Positions 8,435 to 18,300 of a stretch of 24,535 bases of DNA are shown here, piece after piece. Both the position numbers and the translations under genes were made by a program. Source of the stretch: UBA7985 sp049612785 (GTDB taxonomy: Bacteria; Pseudomonadota; Alphaproteobacteria; UBA7985); NCBI GenBank assembly GCA_049612785.1, contig JBMZBW010000028.1:1-24535 (forward strand), written 5' to 3'. Position 1 is the stretch's first letter, and each line of letters opens with the position of its first letter. The notes beneath the pieces are model-generated. The model did no database searches, was not told the DNA's origin, and was given only the letters and a program-made list of their open reading frames with translations.

Positions 8435-10063
8435 CTAGCGCAGCTCTCGGCGCAGGATTTTACCGACTGCCGACTTGGGCAGCTCTTCGATAAATTCGAC
8501 CACCTTCGGGCATTTGTATCCGGCGAGGTTCTCCTTGGCGAAGGCTTTGATCGCCTCTTCACTCACTGATGCACCGGGATCGAGCACGACGCAGGCTTTG
8601 ACGCTTTCATTGCCGTCATCGCCCATGACACCGATCACGCCGACTTCAAGGACGCCGTCCATGCTGGACAACACGTCTTCGATTTCGTTCGGGTAAACGT
8701 TAAAGCCGGAAACGAGGATCATGTCTTTGATCCGGTCAACGATACGGTAATAACCGTCATCCTGAATCACAGCCACGTCACCGGTTTTGAAGTAGCCATC
8801 CTCGGTCATCACTTCAGCGGTCGCATCCGGGCGGTTCCAGTAACCCCGCATGACCTGCGGCCCGCGTGCCTGCAGCTCGCCCGGCTCCTCGATACCTGCT
8901 TCCGAGCCATCTTCCTTGATGATCCGAACTTCGGTGTGAGGAAGCTTGACGCCAACGGTGCCAAGCTGAATGGCCGTGATCGGATTGGCGGTCAGAACCG
9001 GTGAGGTCTCGGACAGGCCGTACCCTTCGGTGATTGGTGAGCCAGTCACTTCCTGCCAACGTTCGGCTGTTGCCTTGGGCAAGGCCATACCGCCAGACGT
9101 GGAGAACTTGAGGCTGGAGAAGTCCAGTTTCTGAAACTCTTCATCCGCCAGCAGATTGTTGAACAGCGTATGGATGCCCACAAACACCGTGAACGGCGTG
9201 GACTTGAGCGCAGTAACAAAGGTTTTGTTGTTCCGTGGGTCAGCAATCAGCAACGTATGAGCACCAATCGCAAACGGCAGCAGAATGTGCGCGTACAGCG
9301 GCATGATGTGGTACATCGGCAGACAACCCACCATGGTCTCACCACCGTACTCAAACGCGCCGGGCGTCAGGGCGAGATTCTGCAGAGCATTGGAGATGAT
9401 GTTGGCCTGTGTCAGCATCACACCCTTGGGCGCACCGGTCGTACCGCCGGTATACTGCAGCAGCGCCAGCTGGTCCGATGCACGCTCATGGTTTGGCGTG
9501 GGCAGCGAGCGGCCCTGCTTCATCGCATCACGGAACTCAACCGCACCGGTCGGAAGATCATTCAGCGCAGGCGCACCGGACCGGCTGAGGACGAAATCAA
9601 TCAGCCACTTCTTCGGGGTTGGGTGACAATCGGTTCGACCAACGGCGATGCGGTGCTGGACCGACGTTCCCTGCAACGTTTCATCGGTGAACGTCGCGCT
9701 GCGGTAAGCAACGATTGCCTTGGCATTACTGTCTTCGAGCACAACACGGATTTCGCGAGGCGTGTAGAGCGGGTTAGCCGGAACCGGAACGAAACCTGCT
9801 TTCCAAATGGCCAGAAAGGTTACCGGTGACATCATCAGGTTCGGCATCTGAACCATCACCCGGTCACCCGGCTCCATACCCGGCAAGCTGGCCAGATAAC
9901 TGGCGAAATCATCGACCATGCTGGCAAACTGACGGTAGCTGAAAGCCTGCGTGATGGACGTGTATGCTGGCTTGTCGCCATAGGTGGCGACCGCGTCCTC
10001 GAGCATGTCGAGGATATGGGTATAGCCCTTCGGATTGATATCCGCAGGAATCGTGTTGGACAT
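8435..10063 (-). CDS. fadD: Long-chain fatty acid-CoA ligase
   Basis: An acyl-adenylate-forming enzyme that activates fatty acids to acyl-CoA for beta-oxidation or lipid synthesis, acting at the inner membrane face. The 542 residues carry the full set of ANL-family motifs: the phosphate loop YTGGTTGAPKG (204-214), the adenine-site EGYGLSETSP (346-355), the TGD hinge region (427-429) followed by the fatty-acyl-CoA signature (DGYYRIVDRIKDMILVSGF), and the C-terminal catalytic lysine in KSAVGKILRRELR (Lys535). The start at 10063 has a GGAGGAG ribosome site 8 bases upstream. It is monocistronic by context: divergent from the macroglobulin operon and ended by its own hairpin. Exact chain-length preference cannot be told from sequence. 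Confidence 0.92.
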   Translation of the reverse strand: MSNTIPADINPKGYTHILDMLEDAVATYGDKPAYTSITQAFSYRQFASMVDDFASYLASLPGMEPGDRVMVQMPNLMMSPVTFLAIWKAGFVPVPANPLYTPREIRVVLEDSNAKAIVAYRSATFTDETLQGTSVQHRIAVGRTDCHPTPKKWLIDFVLSRSGAPALNDLPTGAVEFRDAMKQGRSLPTPNHERASDQLALLQYTGGTTGAPKGVMLTQANIISNALQNLALTPGAFEYGGETMVGCLPMYHIMPLYAHILLPFAIGAHTLLIADPRNNKTFVTALKSTPFTVFVGIHTLFNNLLADEEFQKLDFSSLKFSTSGGMALPKATAERWQEVTGSPITEGYGLSETSPVLTANPITAIQLGTVGVKLPHTEVRIIKEDGSEAGIEEPGELQARGPQVMRGYWNRPDATAEVMTEDGYFKTGDVAVIQDDGYYRIVDRIKDMILVSGFNVYPNEIEDVLSSMDGVLEVGVIGVMGDDGNESVKACVVLDPGASVSEEAIKAFAKENLAGYKCPKVVEFIEELPKSAVGKILRRELR

Positions 10064-10253
10064 GGCGAATTCTCCTCCCGCCTAATTTACGTTTTTATGC
10101 TCCTCCAAGCATTCTTGCGCGGACACTAGGCTTTTGCTCAGGGCGGTGCAACGGATGACCGGAAATCTCGGTAACTTTGACTGCCATTTGTGCACGTCCT
10201 CGGACTTAAACTGACCAAAGATTGCGATGAAAGCGCTGGAAACTTGATGCTAA

Positions 10254-10281
10254 TTGCCGTTTTTGCGCCCAAATTTATGGT
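10254..10281 (+). promoter_or_regulatory. Candidate promoter of the macroglobulin-PBP1C operon
   Basis: TTGCCG (10254-10259) and TATGGT (10276-10281) with a 16-base spacer; expected start near 10288, 56 bases before the GTG start at 10344. Nothing else gene-like is visible in the 10064-10343 divergent gap. Confidence 0.4.
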
Positions 10282-10329
10282 ACTCTAAGCAACCTATCTC
10301 ATTTCAGCATTTCCCGATCACCTTCCGTC

Positions 10330-10335
10330 GAGGAG
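10330..10335 (+). promoter_or_regulatory. Ribosome binding site fixing the macroglobulin start
   Basis: GAGGAG lies 8 bases before the GTG at 10344. It supports this start over the upstream in-frame TTG at 10254, which has no ribosome site and overlaps a likely promoter. Confidence 0.7.
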
Positions 10336-10343
10336 ACCGCACC

Positions 10344-13300
10344 GTGTTTTCTGTTGCACGCATAATCGCAATCAATGTTGCCCTTCTGATCGCTCTAACC
10401 ACGTCCCTGCCCGCCATGGCTCAGTCCTTATTTGCCGGTAAGGATCTGGAAACGGCACGCGCCGAGACAGTTGGAAAATATACATTTCAGGAACTGGCCG
10501 GAGCGTCGGAAGTCATCGGTGATGAGGCCTATGGTCTGTTCTTTCAGCCCCCACGTTACCCGCGAGACTGGGAAGTCATGAACAAGGCCTACCGCCTGCT
10601 TCTCGCCCTATCGATGGATGAGGACGACGGGGGTATCGCAACAGTTCTGGCAGCCGCTGCAGCCATGAATGCCGGACGCGATGACCACGCCACGACCCTG
10701 GCGCTGAAAGCACAAATCGCATTGGAAAGCGAACGCGACAAGCAACTCGCGGCCACGATCCTGAAAATGCTTCTCGAAGACGATGGCCGAGACTACCCAA
10801 ACTCAGCGCGGGATCGCCTGTGGCAGCTGAGTCGGCAGGTCGGCCTGTTCGGGCCTTATGCCTCTTCTTCTGCGCAAGAAGGTGACTACACGCGCCTGTG
10901 CCTCGAATTCTCACGCCCTGTTCAGGCGTCACACCGCGTCGATTATCGCGACCTGATTACGATTTCGCCCGCCCCTGTCGTGCAACGCTTTGCCGTGCTG
11001 GATCAGGGGTACACCCTCTGCGTTGTCGGCACGGATTTCGAGCAGACCTACCAAGTAACGGTTAAGGACGGCTTGAGCGGAAAGTCAGGCGAGCGGTTGC
11101 GGGAAGCTGTCAGCTTTTCAATCACGACACCGGGCAGAAACCCCGAAATGCGGCTGCCCGGACGGGGCTATGTCCTGCCAGCCTCCGGCGAACAGCTGGT
11201 CCCAGTGGAAACCGTGAACATCGACCGGTTGATTGTCGGCTTATACCATCTCGATGAGCGCAGTATTTCTCAGGTCCTGCGCCAAGGGGTTTTGGCGCAA
11301 GATACCTACGATATCGCCGACCCACGCGACGCTTACGAGTATTTTGAAGGTCGTACGGGAACCTTTCGGGATCGCGTTAGCCCGGTCTTCGAAGGCACGC
11401 TTTCCATAGACGCCCTGAAGCATCAGCGCCGACGTGACGGCATTTCCATCAGCGAAATGCTTCGGGAACCGGCCAAGCGTGGCTTGTACCTGCTGACTTT
11501 GCAGGAAGCCCCCGAAGACAGCGTGGATTCTGTCAAATGGATCATGGTCAGTGATCTTGCCCTGACCACGGTAGACACCCCAGAAGGATTGTTCATCAAC
11601 GCCATCGACACCCGCACGGGCACACCCATTTTTGACGGTGTTGACGTGCAGATGGTGACCCGTGGCAACCGGACCTTCGAGGCCACTGAAACCAAAAATG
11701 CGACAACGGCGTTCTTCACCGCCTCCCAACTCAACGGCAAAAACGCCGATGAACCGCTTTACCTGTACGCAAGTCATCCCGACCTTGGTGATGCCTTCCT
11801 TGCGCTGGGACGCGCGCCGATTGAGATCGATACCCAGTCCGGGCTTTCTTCGCTGCCGTCCGAGGCTCTGGAACTTTGGGCCAAAGCTGACCGTGGCACC
11901 TATCGCGAAGGCGAAACCGCGCGCGTGGTCGGCCTGCTTCGCCAGACAAACGCCAGTGAAGACGTCTTGTTGCCCAAAACGCTGCAAGCGCGAGTTGTTA
12001 ACCCCAGTGGTGACGTGGTGGACCGTTTCGACGTGAGCCTTGAACATGGCATGGGCTTCGAAGTGCAAGTTGCTTTGCCCTTTGGTGCGCGTCAGGGACG
12101 ATGGTCGCTGGATCTCGCCTTTGGCCCCGGCATGCCGGTATTGAAGTCCGTTCCGCTTCGGGTGGCTGACTTTGTTCCACCCTCTGTGGAGATCAAAATT
12201 GCCGAAGTTGCACCGCTCCGGTTTGACGGCACGGACAGCATCGACGTGCAAGTTGATTACCTTTATGGCGCACCGGCCAAAGACCTGCAGGTTGCCCTCT
12301 CTGGCTCGTTATCAAGAGAAGCTCAACTGGCCGGATATGACGTGGGCCTCACGCAGGAAGAATTCATCCTCACGCGGCCTTTTGATCTGACCCTCGACAC
12401 GGACGATGATGGCGTCGCACGCTTCACCATCCCGGCCTTCGAACTGCCAGATCAAACGGCACTGAGCTATGTCAACATCGAAGCGGTTGTGACCGATGCC
12501 GCTGGACGCCAAGAGCGGACAAACCTTCGCACGCCAATCGAAAATGATCAGATCTTTATCGGCCTGAAACCTCAGTTTGACCCCGATCAGCCCGTCGCGG
12601 AAAACAGCGAGGTTCGCTTCACGGCTGCTGCGCTCGACAGTCAGGGTGATCTTGTATCAGCCCGCGCAGACTGGGTGCTGTACCGCGAAGTCTATGACTA
12701 CAACTGGTACTTTGACGGTGGTCGCTGGAACTACGAAAGCAGCTATATCGACCTGCCGGTTTCTGAGGGATCTGTGGATCTGAGCAACGAAACTGAGCTT
12801 GTGCTGAATGTCGATTGGGGTGCTTACCGCGTTGAAATTGTCAGCTCTGATGGATTGAGCGCAACCTCATACCGGTTCGATGCCGGATGGCGCGCACGGC
12901 CACAGGTTGATCGCGCTCCGGGCCGTCTGGGACTGACAGTCAGCAGCGCTTCCCCGCGTCCGGGTGATCAGATTGATCTGGTCATCGACAGCCCGCACGC
13001 AGGCTCCGGCTTGGCCTATCTCGTTGGCTCGCAGACCATCGCGGTTGATCTGGGCACCCTTGCAAAAGGCTCCAACACCCTGACCTTGACCGTGCCGCAA
13101 GACTGGACCGATGTTGCGGGCCTCTGGGTCTTGCCCGTGGTCTACAGTGCGGGAGCCGTTGGGGTCGATCAACTGCCAAGCCGCGCGGTTGGTGCGCACT
13201 TCGTTGGTTTGGATCAGTCTCAGGTTCTCCTGACCGTCGCGACCACGACTGACGATGAAATCCGTCCGCGCGAAACACTAAGCGTGCCAGTTTCAGTCGG

Positions 13301-15620
13301 ACCTTTGAACGACGGTGAACAGGGTTTTGCGCTGGCGTGGATCGTGGATGACGGTGTTCTCCGCATGACCAACTACCAGTCGCCCAACCCTGCCTCACAC
13401 TTTCTGTCAGCCTATGCACTGCCCGCTGATTTGCGTGATACTTTCGCGTCCATGATTGCCTCTGTGGGCCTGACCGCAGCGCCTCTGCAGCAGGGCTATG
13501 ATGGCGAGTTTGCCATGGCGATGCGCACCATGTCGCTGGACGCTGCCGGACTTTCCCTCGCGCAGGGTTTGACGACGCGCATTAAAGAAACGCTGGCCCT
13601 GTCCTCGACGATTGTTCCGCTTGCTTCTGATGGGACGGCAGACCTGAATTTCGACCTGCCCGATTTTGTTGGCCGTGGGCGATTGATGACGGTTGTCTGG
13701 ACCGATCAGGGCCGTCTGGGTGCCGCAAGTGAAAACCTTGTTATCCGGGATCCGGTCGTAGCAGACCTGTTCCTCCCCCGCTTCCTCGCGCCGGGCGATG
13801 AAGTTGATGTCAAGCTGCTGCTCAGCAACACGCAGGACCGTAATCTCGTGACTGAGGTGCGTTTGACCATGGATAACGGTCTGTCTCTGGCCCAGGGCGC
13901 AAGCCTCATGTCCATGACTTTGACCAGCAAAGGCCAGCAGACCATCCCGCTTCGTCTGGCTGCGAACGATCTGTTGGGCGCAACCGGTGTGACGGTCAAG
14001 GTCGTGCTGGAAGACGAGACCCTTTCGCGTCACTTCCCCATCGAAATCCGCGCTGTCGCGCCTCGAGAAGTCGTGCGAGACACTTTTGTGCTGGAAGCGG
14101 GTGAAAGCTTCACGCTCGCTCCGGAATTGTTGGCGGACTTAGGCGATGCCGTGATCCGAATGAGCGTGACGTCAATGAACACCATTGACGCCAACTCGCT
14201 CGCCAACAGCCTCGTACAATACCCTTTCCGCTGCTCCGAGCAGACGACATCTCGGGCAACCGGTTTGCTGTTGGGCACTAACCTCGACCTGTCCGAAACC
14301 CAGCGCGACCGTGAACTGAACGATGCTTTCGTGACACTGCAGAACCGCCGTGGTTATTCGGGGATCGTCAATCTGTGGCCCGGATACGCGGAAGGCGACC
14401 TGTATCTCCATGCCTACGCGACCGATTTCCTTGGTCTTGCGGGCGATAGAGGGTACGAGGCCGCCACTGCCTTGCGCGCGAGTTTTGTGCAGAGCCTCAA
14501 GCAGTATCTCGCACGGGTTCGAGACCCCTACTACTCCTACGATATTTCCCTTCGCGCCGAGGCCTACGGTCTTGCCGTGCTTGCTCGCGCTGGTGAGGCG
14601 GATATTGCGGCGCAGCGATTGCTGTTTGACCAACTGACCGGTCAGGACAGTGAAATCATGGCCAAAGCCGCTCTTGCTGTCGCGGCGGATGCTGTCGGTG
14701 ATCAGTCCGATCGCGATACACTGCTCGAACAGATGTCGAAAACGCCGGATCAGGTCTCCAAACTCGATCTGGAAGACTACGGCACGCCTTTCCGTGATCA
14801 GCTCGCAGCGCTGGCTCTGCTGGGAGAGGCGGGTCTGTTCGATCATCCGTCAGTCGAAGCCTATCTCACGGCAAATCTACCGGTTCTGTCGCTGACGCTG
14901 GCAGACCGTCGCCTGACCACGCAGGAAGAGGCCTGGGCGCTTCGCCTGTCAGAGCATTTGAGCGCCGGGACCGTTGCCTATGAGTCTTTTGGCGACCTGA
15001 ACTGGTCAGCTGAAAAGCAACCAAACCTCACAGTTGCAGACTTTGATGGTGCCAAGGGGGTAAGCAACACCGGTGATGCGGCCATGCTGGTTTCCCTCTG
15101 GCAGGCCGGAGCCCCAGCCGACACCACCACCGTTGTCAGCGATGGGATCAGCATCGAGCGGCTGATGCTGGACTTGGACACACTGCAACCCGTTGCAAAC
15201 CCCTCACCGGGTCAGCGCGTTCTGGTTGGTGTCGTCGGTACAGCCTTCGGTGATGAGATGCTCGATTACGTTGTCGCCGACCTGTTGCCTGCGGGTTTTG
15301 AGGTCGAGCAAACCGGATTACCATCGACCGTTATGATCGCAGGTGGTCGGGTTGGTGATTGCCAGCTCGGTGAAAACTCGCTGGTTGCTGGCATCTGTAA
15401 CACCGAAACCGGCAAAGCCTTTCAGCAAACCGGCACCGACTACGCCGAAGCGCGCGCGGATCGGGTGCTGTTTGGCTTTGAAGCGCAGAAGCAGCACTTT
15501 GCCCTTTACTACGTGATGCGCAGGACGCAGGCGGGTCAGGTCACGCAACCCGGCTCTTACGTAGAGGCAATGTATCGCCCTGACCGCCGCGCACGGTCTG
15601 TATCCAAGACACTCCAGTAG
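10344..15620 (+). CDS. Bacterial alpha-2-macroglobulin, thioester type, periplasmic
   Basis: A large protease trap (1758 residues from the GTG at 10344) thought to capture foreign proteases that breach the outer membrane. The thioester motif CSEQ is intact, with its cysteine at residue 1297 in an RCSEQTTSRATG context; it is followed by the helical thioester domain (YLHAYATDFLGLA and later repeats) and a C-terminal receptor-binding-like domain. The N-terminus is an ordinary signal peptide ending at PAMAQ, with no lipobox cysteine, unlike the E. coli YfhM lipoprotein, so this one is predicted to be soluble in the periplasm. PBP1C starts 19 bases downstream, the classic pairing that links protease defence to cell-wall repair. 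The GTG start is set by a GAGGAG site; a longer reading from 10254 is unlikely. Confidence 0.93.
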   Translation: MFSVARIIAINVALLIALTTSLPAMAQSLFAGKDLETARAETVGKYTFQELAGASEVIGDEAYGLFFQPPRYPRDWEVMNKAYRLLLALSMDEDDGGIATVLAAAAAMNAGRDDHATTLALKAQIALESERDKQLAATILKMLLEDDGRDYPNSARDRLWQLSRQVGLFGPYASSSAQEGDYTRLCLEFSRPVQASHRVDYRDLITISPAPVVQRFAVLDQGYTLCVVGTDFEQTYQVTVKDGLSGKSGERLREAVSFSITTPGRNPEMRLPGRGYVLPASGEQLVPVETVNIDRLIVGLYHLDERSISQVLRQGVLAQDTYDIADPRDAYEYFEGRTGTFRDRVSPVFEGTLSIDALKHQRRRDGISISEMLREPAKRGLYLLTLQEAPEDSVDSVKWIMVSDLALTTVDTPEGLFINAIDTRTGTPIFDGVDVQMVTRGNRTFEATETKNATTAFFTASQLNGKNADEPLYLYASHPDLGDAFLALGRAPIEIDTQSGLSSLPSEALELWAKADRGTYREGETARVVGLLRQTNASEDVLLPKTLQARVVNPSGDVVDRFDVSLEHGMGFEVQVALPFGARQGRWSLDLAFGPGMPVLKSVPLRVADFVPPSVEIKIAEVAPLRFDGTDSIDVQVDYLYGAPAKDLQVALSGSLSREAQLAGYDVGLTQEEFILTRPFDLTLDTDDDGVARFTIPAFELPDQTALSYVNIEAVVTDAAGRQERTNLRTPIENDQIFIGLKPQFDPDQPVAENSEVRFTAAALDSQGDLVSARADWVLYREVYDYNWYFDGGRWNYESSYIDLPVSEGSVDLSNETELVLNVDWGAYRVEIVSSDGLSATSYRFDAGWRARPQVDRAPGRLGLTVSSASPRPGDQIDLVIDSPHAGSGLAYLVGSQTIAVDLGTLAKGSNTLTLTVPQDWTDVAGLWVLPVVYSAGAVGVDQLPSRAVGAHFVGLDQSQVLLTVATTTDDEIRPRETLSVPVSVGPLNDGEQGFALAWIVDDGVLRMTNYQSPNPASHFLSAYALPADLRDTFASMIASVGLTAAPLQQGYDGEFAMAMRTMSLDAAGLSLAQGLTTRIKETLALSSTIVPLASDGTADLNFDLPDFVGRGRLMTVVWTDQGRLGAASENLVIRDPVVADLFLPRFLAPGDEVDVKLLLSNTQDRNLVTEVRLTMDNGLSLAQGASLMSMTLTSKGQQTIPLRLAANDLLGATGVTVKVVLEDETLSRHFPIEIRAVAPREVVRDTFVLEAGESFTLAPELLADLGDAVIRMSVTSMNTIDANSLANSLVQYPFRCSEQTTSRATGLLLGTNLDLSETQRDRELNDAFVTLQNRRGYSGIVNLWPGYAEGDLYLHAYATDFLGLAGDRGYEAATALRASFVQSLKQYLARVRDPYYSYDISLRAEAYGLAVLARAGEADIAAQRLLFDQLTGQDSEIMAKAALAVAADAVGDQSDRDTLLEQMSKTPDQVSKLDLEDYGTPFRDQLAALALLGEAGLFDHPSVEAYLTANLPVLSLTLADRRLTTQEEAWALRLSEHLSAGTVAYESFGDLNWSAEKQPNLTVADFDGAKGVSNTGDAAMLVSLWQAGAPADTTTVVSDGISIERLMLDLDTLQPVANPSPGQRVLVGVVGTAFGDEMLDYVVADLLPAGFEVEQTGLPSTVMIAGGRVGDCQLGENSLVAGICNTETGKAFQQTGTDYAEARADRVLFGFEAQKQHFALYYVMRRTQAGQVTQPGSYVEAMYRPDRRARSVSKTLQ

Positions 15621-15639
15621 GCGGAGAGGATCGAGCAAC

Positions 15640-17712
15640 TTGAACGTTCTACGTGGTTTCCTTGCGTGGATGCCGTTTTGGATAGCGGCCTTGGTGCTGG
15701 GCGGGGTTATTCTGGCTGACAGGTTACTCCCGCCACCCATCAACCGCGCTCTGGACCTGAGTCCCACCCTCATGGATGCCGAAGGCCGCCTGCTGCGCGC
15801 TGGTACCTCGCCGGACGGTTTCTGGCGTCTGCCCACTGAATTGTCAGACGTAGACGGACACTACGTGCAGGCTTTGCTGGCCTTTGAGGACCAACGCTTC
15901 TTTAACCATGATGGCGTTGATTACCGTGGGATGGTGCGGGCCGTTGTGACTTCAATACAGGCTGGCCGACTGGTCTCGGGCGGCTCGACGCTGAGTATGC
16001 AAACCGCGCGATTGCTCGAGCCCCGCCCCAACCGGACGGTTGGCGCGAAAATCATGGAAATCCTGCGAGCTTGGCAGTTGGAGCGTCGATATACCAAGGA
16101 GGAAATCCTCGATCTCTACCTGATGACTGCGCCTTTTGGTGGCAACATCGAAGGGGCCGGTGCCGCGGCTTGGCGGTATTTTGGCAAAAAGCCTGCTGAT
16201 CTAACCTGGGCGGAAAGTGCACTGCTTGTCGCTTTGCCTCAAAGCCCGGCGAGGCGGAGGCCGGACCGCTTTTCCGACCGGGCCGAAGCTGCGCGCAATC
16301 GGGTGCTGGATGTTCTGGTAACACGCGGCCTGATGACAGAGGAACAGGCGAAGCGAGGCAAGCTGGAACCTGTCCCCAACGCTCGCCTTGACCTGCCATT
16401 CTACGCCCCCACAACGGCGGAGCGCTATTGGGCCAACGACCCGACAGCTCAGGTGCAGACCACCATCCACGGCCCGACGCAGCGCCGGCTTGAATGGCTT
16501 CTGGACCGCCATGTCAGCTCTTACGACGCAAGCATCAATGGTGCTGTTCTGGTGCTCGATGCACAGACCGGCGCGGTCAAGGCGCGTGTCGGCTCTTCGG
16601 GCTATTTTGAGGACCGTGCCGGTGCGACATTAGACCTGAGCCGCGCGCTCCGTTCACCGGGATCAGCGCTAAAACCAGCGATTTATGCCCTCGCTTTTGA
16701 CGCTGGACAGGCTCACGCGGGGACATGGTTGCCGGACGATAGGCGAAACTTCGCCGGGTATCAGCCGGAAAACTTTTCCGATACCCGCCAAGGCCGCGTG
16801 CAGGCTTATGCAGCGCTTCAGCAGTCACTCAACCCGCCCTCGATTGCTGTGCTGAACGAATACGGCGCTGAACGCGCTCTGGAGGCACTGGAACGCGCGG
16901 GTGTCGCGCCCGCAAACGTGGGTAAGCCGGGCAGCATAGGGCTTTCGCTGGTGTTGGGCGGCGTGAGTGTCACTATGGAAAACCTCGCGCAGCTCTATAC
17001 TGCTTTCGCGACTGATGGCCGCGTTCGGCCTCTTTGCGAGACGGCGGAGGCCTGCGCCGGCAACCGTCCACGCCCCTTCATCCGCAGCCAGACCGCAGGC
17101 CAGATTACGGCCATTCTGAGCGAAGCTGCCAAACCGCACCCCTTTAACCACGGCCTCGCCCCTCGCATTGCCTTCAAAACAGGAACATCCGCGCGAAATC
17201 GCGATGCCTGGGCCGTTGGATATGATGGAAGCCACGTGATAGCGGTTTGGCTCGGACGGCCAGATAACCAACCAACGGAAACGCTGGTGGGGCTGGTTGA
17301 TGCCGGACCACTGCTGTTTCATGCTTTTGGCGAGTTGGAGGAAACGCGCCCCCTGCCCCTGCCGGCGGGCAGTCTGACGACCATCCTTGCCGACACACCC
17401 GTCGCACTGCTGAACCATGCTGGACTGCAAAACGATGCCGCCGACCCGTTCCGGCTGACCTTTCCCACCGACGGCGCTGTCATGCCGCTCAAAGAAAACA
17501 GCGGTGTGGCGCTGAAACTCAGTGGTGGTCAGCGACCGTTCAGGCTGTTCGTCGATGGGACGCCAAAGGCGCAGGCTGTGGGCCGCCAGATCACTTGGAT
17601 CCCCAGCAGCACGGGTTTCTTTGATATCGCTGTTTTGGATAATGCTGGAAATCGGGTCTCAGCCAAGGTCGAAATAACAGCAGGATTTGGCAATTCGACA
17701 CAGAGCCGTTAA
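15640..17712 (+). CDS. pbpC: Penicillin-binding protein 1C (bifunctional glycosyltransferase/transpeptidase)
   Basis: A 690-residue inner-membrane peptidoglycan synthase. It starts at a TTG with a GGAGAGGA site upstream. Residues 11-28 form the membrane anchor. The GT51 glycosyltransferase domain (about 45-235) shows the catalytic glutamate in AFEDQRFF (Glu83), GGSTLSMQ (114-121) and RRYTKEEILDLYL. The transpeptidase domain (about 295-560) has SALK (Ser342, Lys345), SLN (396-398) and KTGTS (513-517), all intact. Residues from about 600 form the PBP1C C-terminal domain (BiPBP_C). It follows the macroglobulin gene by 19 bases and precedes the acetyltransferase by 9, so the three are almost certainly one transcript. 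Confidence 0.95.
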   Translation: MNVLRGFLAWMPFWIAALVLGGVILADRLLPPPINRALDLSPTLMDAEGRLLRAGTSPDGFWRLPTELSDVDGHYVQALLAFEDQRFFNHDGVDYRGMVRAVVTSIQAGRLVSGGSTLSMQTARLLEPRPNRTVGAKIMEILRAWQLERRYTKEEILDLYLMTAPFGGNIEGAGAAAWRYFGKKPADLTWAESALLVALPQSPARRRPDRFSDRAEAARNRVLDVLVTRGLMTEEQAKRGKLEPVPNARLDLPFYAPTTAERYWANDPTAQVQTTIHGPTQRRLEWLLDRHVSSYDASINGAVLVLDAQTGAVKARVGSSGYFEDRAGATLDLSRALRSPGSALKPAIYALAFDAGQAHAGTWLPDDRRNFAGYQPENFSDTRQGRVQAYAALQQSLNPPSIAVLNEYGAERALEALERAGVAPANVGKPGSIGLSLVLGGVSVTMENLAQLYTAFATDGRVRPLCETAEACAGNRPRPFIRSQTAGQITAILSEAAKPHPFNHGLAPRIAFKTGTSARNRDAWAVGYDGSHVIAVWLGRPDNQPTETLVGLVDAGPLLFHAFGELEETRPLPLPAGSLTTILADTPVALLNHAGLQNDAADPFRLTFPTDGAVMPLKENSGVALKLSGGQRPFRLFVDGTPKAQAVGRQITWIPSSTGFFDIAVLDNAGNRVSAKVEITAGFGNSTQSR

Positions 17713-17721
17713 GCAAGCCAA

Positions 17722-18300
17722 ATGAATGCAAAGCGTCCCGTCCTCACCACACCGCGCCTCTACATGCGCGCCCTTGGCCCCGCTGATGTCGACACGGTGC
17801 TGCCGCTGCGCAGTGATCCGGAAGCGATGGAGCGTATGCTGGAGGGGGTTCAGGACCGCCGTGCTGCCATTGAAACGCTCAAGAACTTTGAAGCATTTTG
17901 GAGCACGCAGGGGATCGGCATGTATGGCGTGTTCGCGCGTCAAGATGATCGCTTCATTGGTGAAGCCGGGATCATGCTTCGCCCCGATGGACTGGGTCTG
18001 GCGTTGCGATACAGCTTCCTTCCCACCGCGCGCGGTCGCGGGTTTGCGCGCGAAGCTGTAACGGAAATCGTTGATTTCGCCCTGCGCGAAAACGGCGGCT
18101 TGGATCGCATCATCGCTGTTTTGAGTGACGACAACAAAGCCAGCCAAGCCTTGGCTGAAGACCTCGGTTTTACACTAGAGCAGAGCTTTTACCGGGGACG
18201 GCAGAAAATGCTCGTCTTCAGCCTGACCGCAGAGTTCTGGCGCGCCCGTCAACGGTTGGCCGAATATCTTGTTGCCGTGAAAGCCAGTCTCACCCGTTAG
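17722..18300 (+). CDS. GNAT-family N-acetyltransferase (RimJ/RimL-like)
   Basis: A 192-residue acetyl-CoA-dependent acetyltransferase. It has the RimJ/RimL-type opening (LTTPRLYMRALGPADVD), a central strand GEAGIMLR, the acetyl-CoA pyrophosphate loop in ARGRGFAREAV (motif A, R-x-x-G-x-A type) and the motif B region DNKASQALAEDLGF. The substrate cannot be inferred; family members acetylate protein N-termini, antibiotics or small metabolites. It begins 9 bases after pbpC without a strong ribosome site, suggesting translation coupled to the upstream gene. Its stop overlaps the convergent hemC stop by 3 bases, and no terminator separates them. Confidence 0.88.
   Translation: MNAKRPVLTTPRLYMRALGPADVDTVLPLRSDPEAMERMLEGVQDRRAAIETLKNFEAFWSTQGIGMYGVFARQDDRFIGEAGIMLRPDGLGLALRYSFLPTARGRGFAREAVTEIVDFALRENGGLDRIIAVLSDDNKASQALAEDLGFTLEQSFYRGRQKMLVFSLTAEFWRARQRLAEYLVAVKASLTR

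Noticed and set aside
10254..10343. Upstream TTG start adding 30 residues to the macroglobulin
   Set aside because: No ribosome site, overlaps a likely promoter, and would bury the signal peptide; the GTG at 10344 has GAGGAG at the right distance.
11241..12251. 336-residue minus-strand frame inside the macroglobulin gene
   Set aside because: A shadow of the macroglobulin reading frame with no recognisable features.
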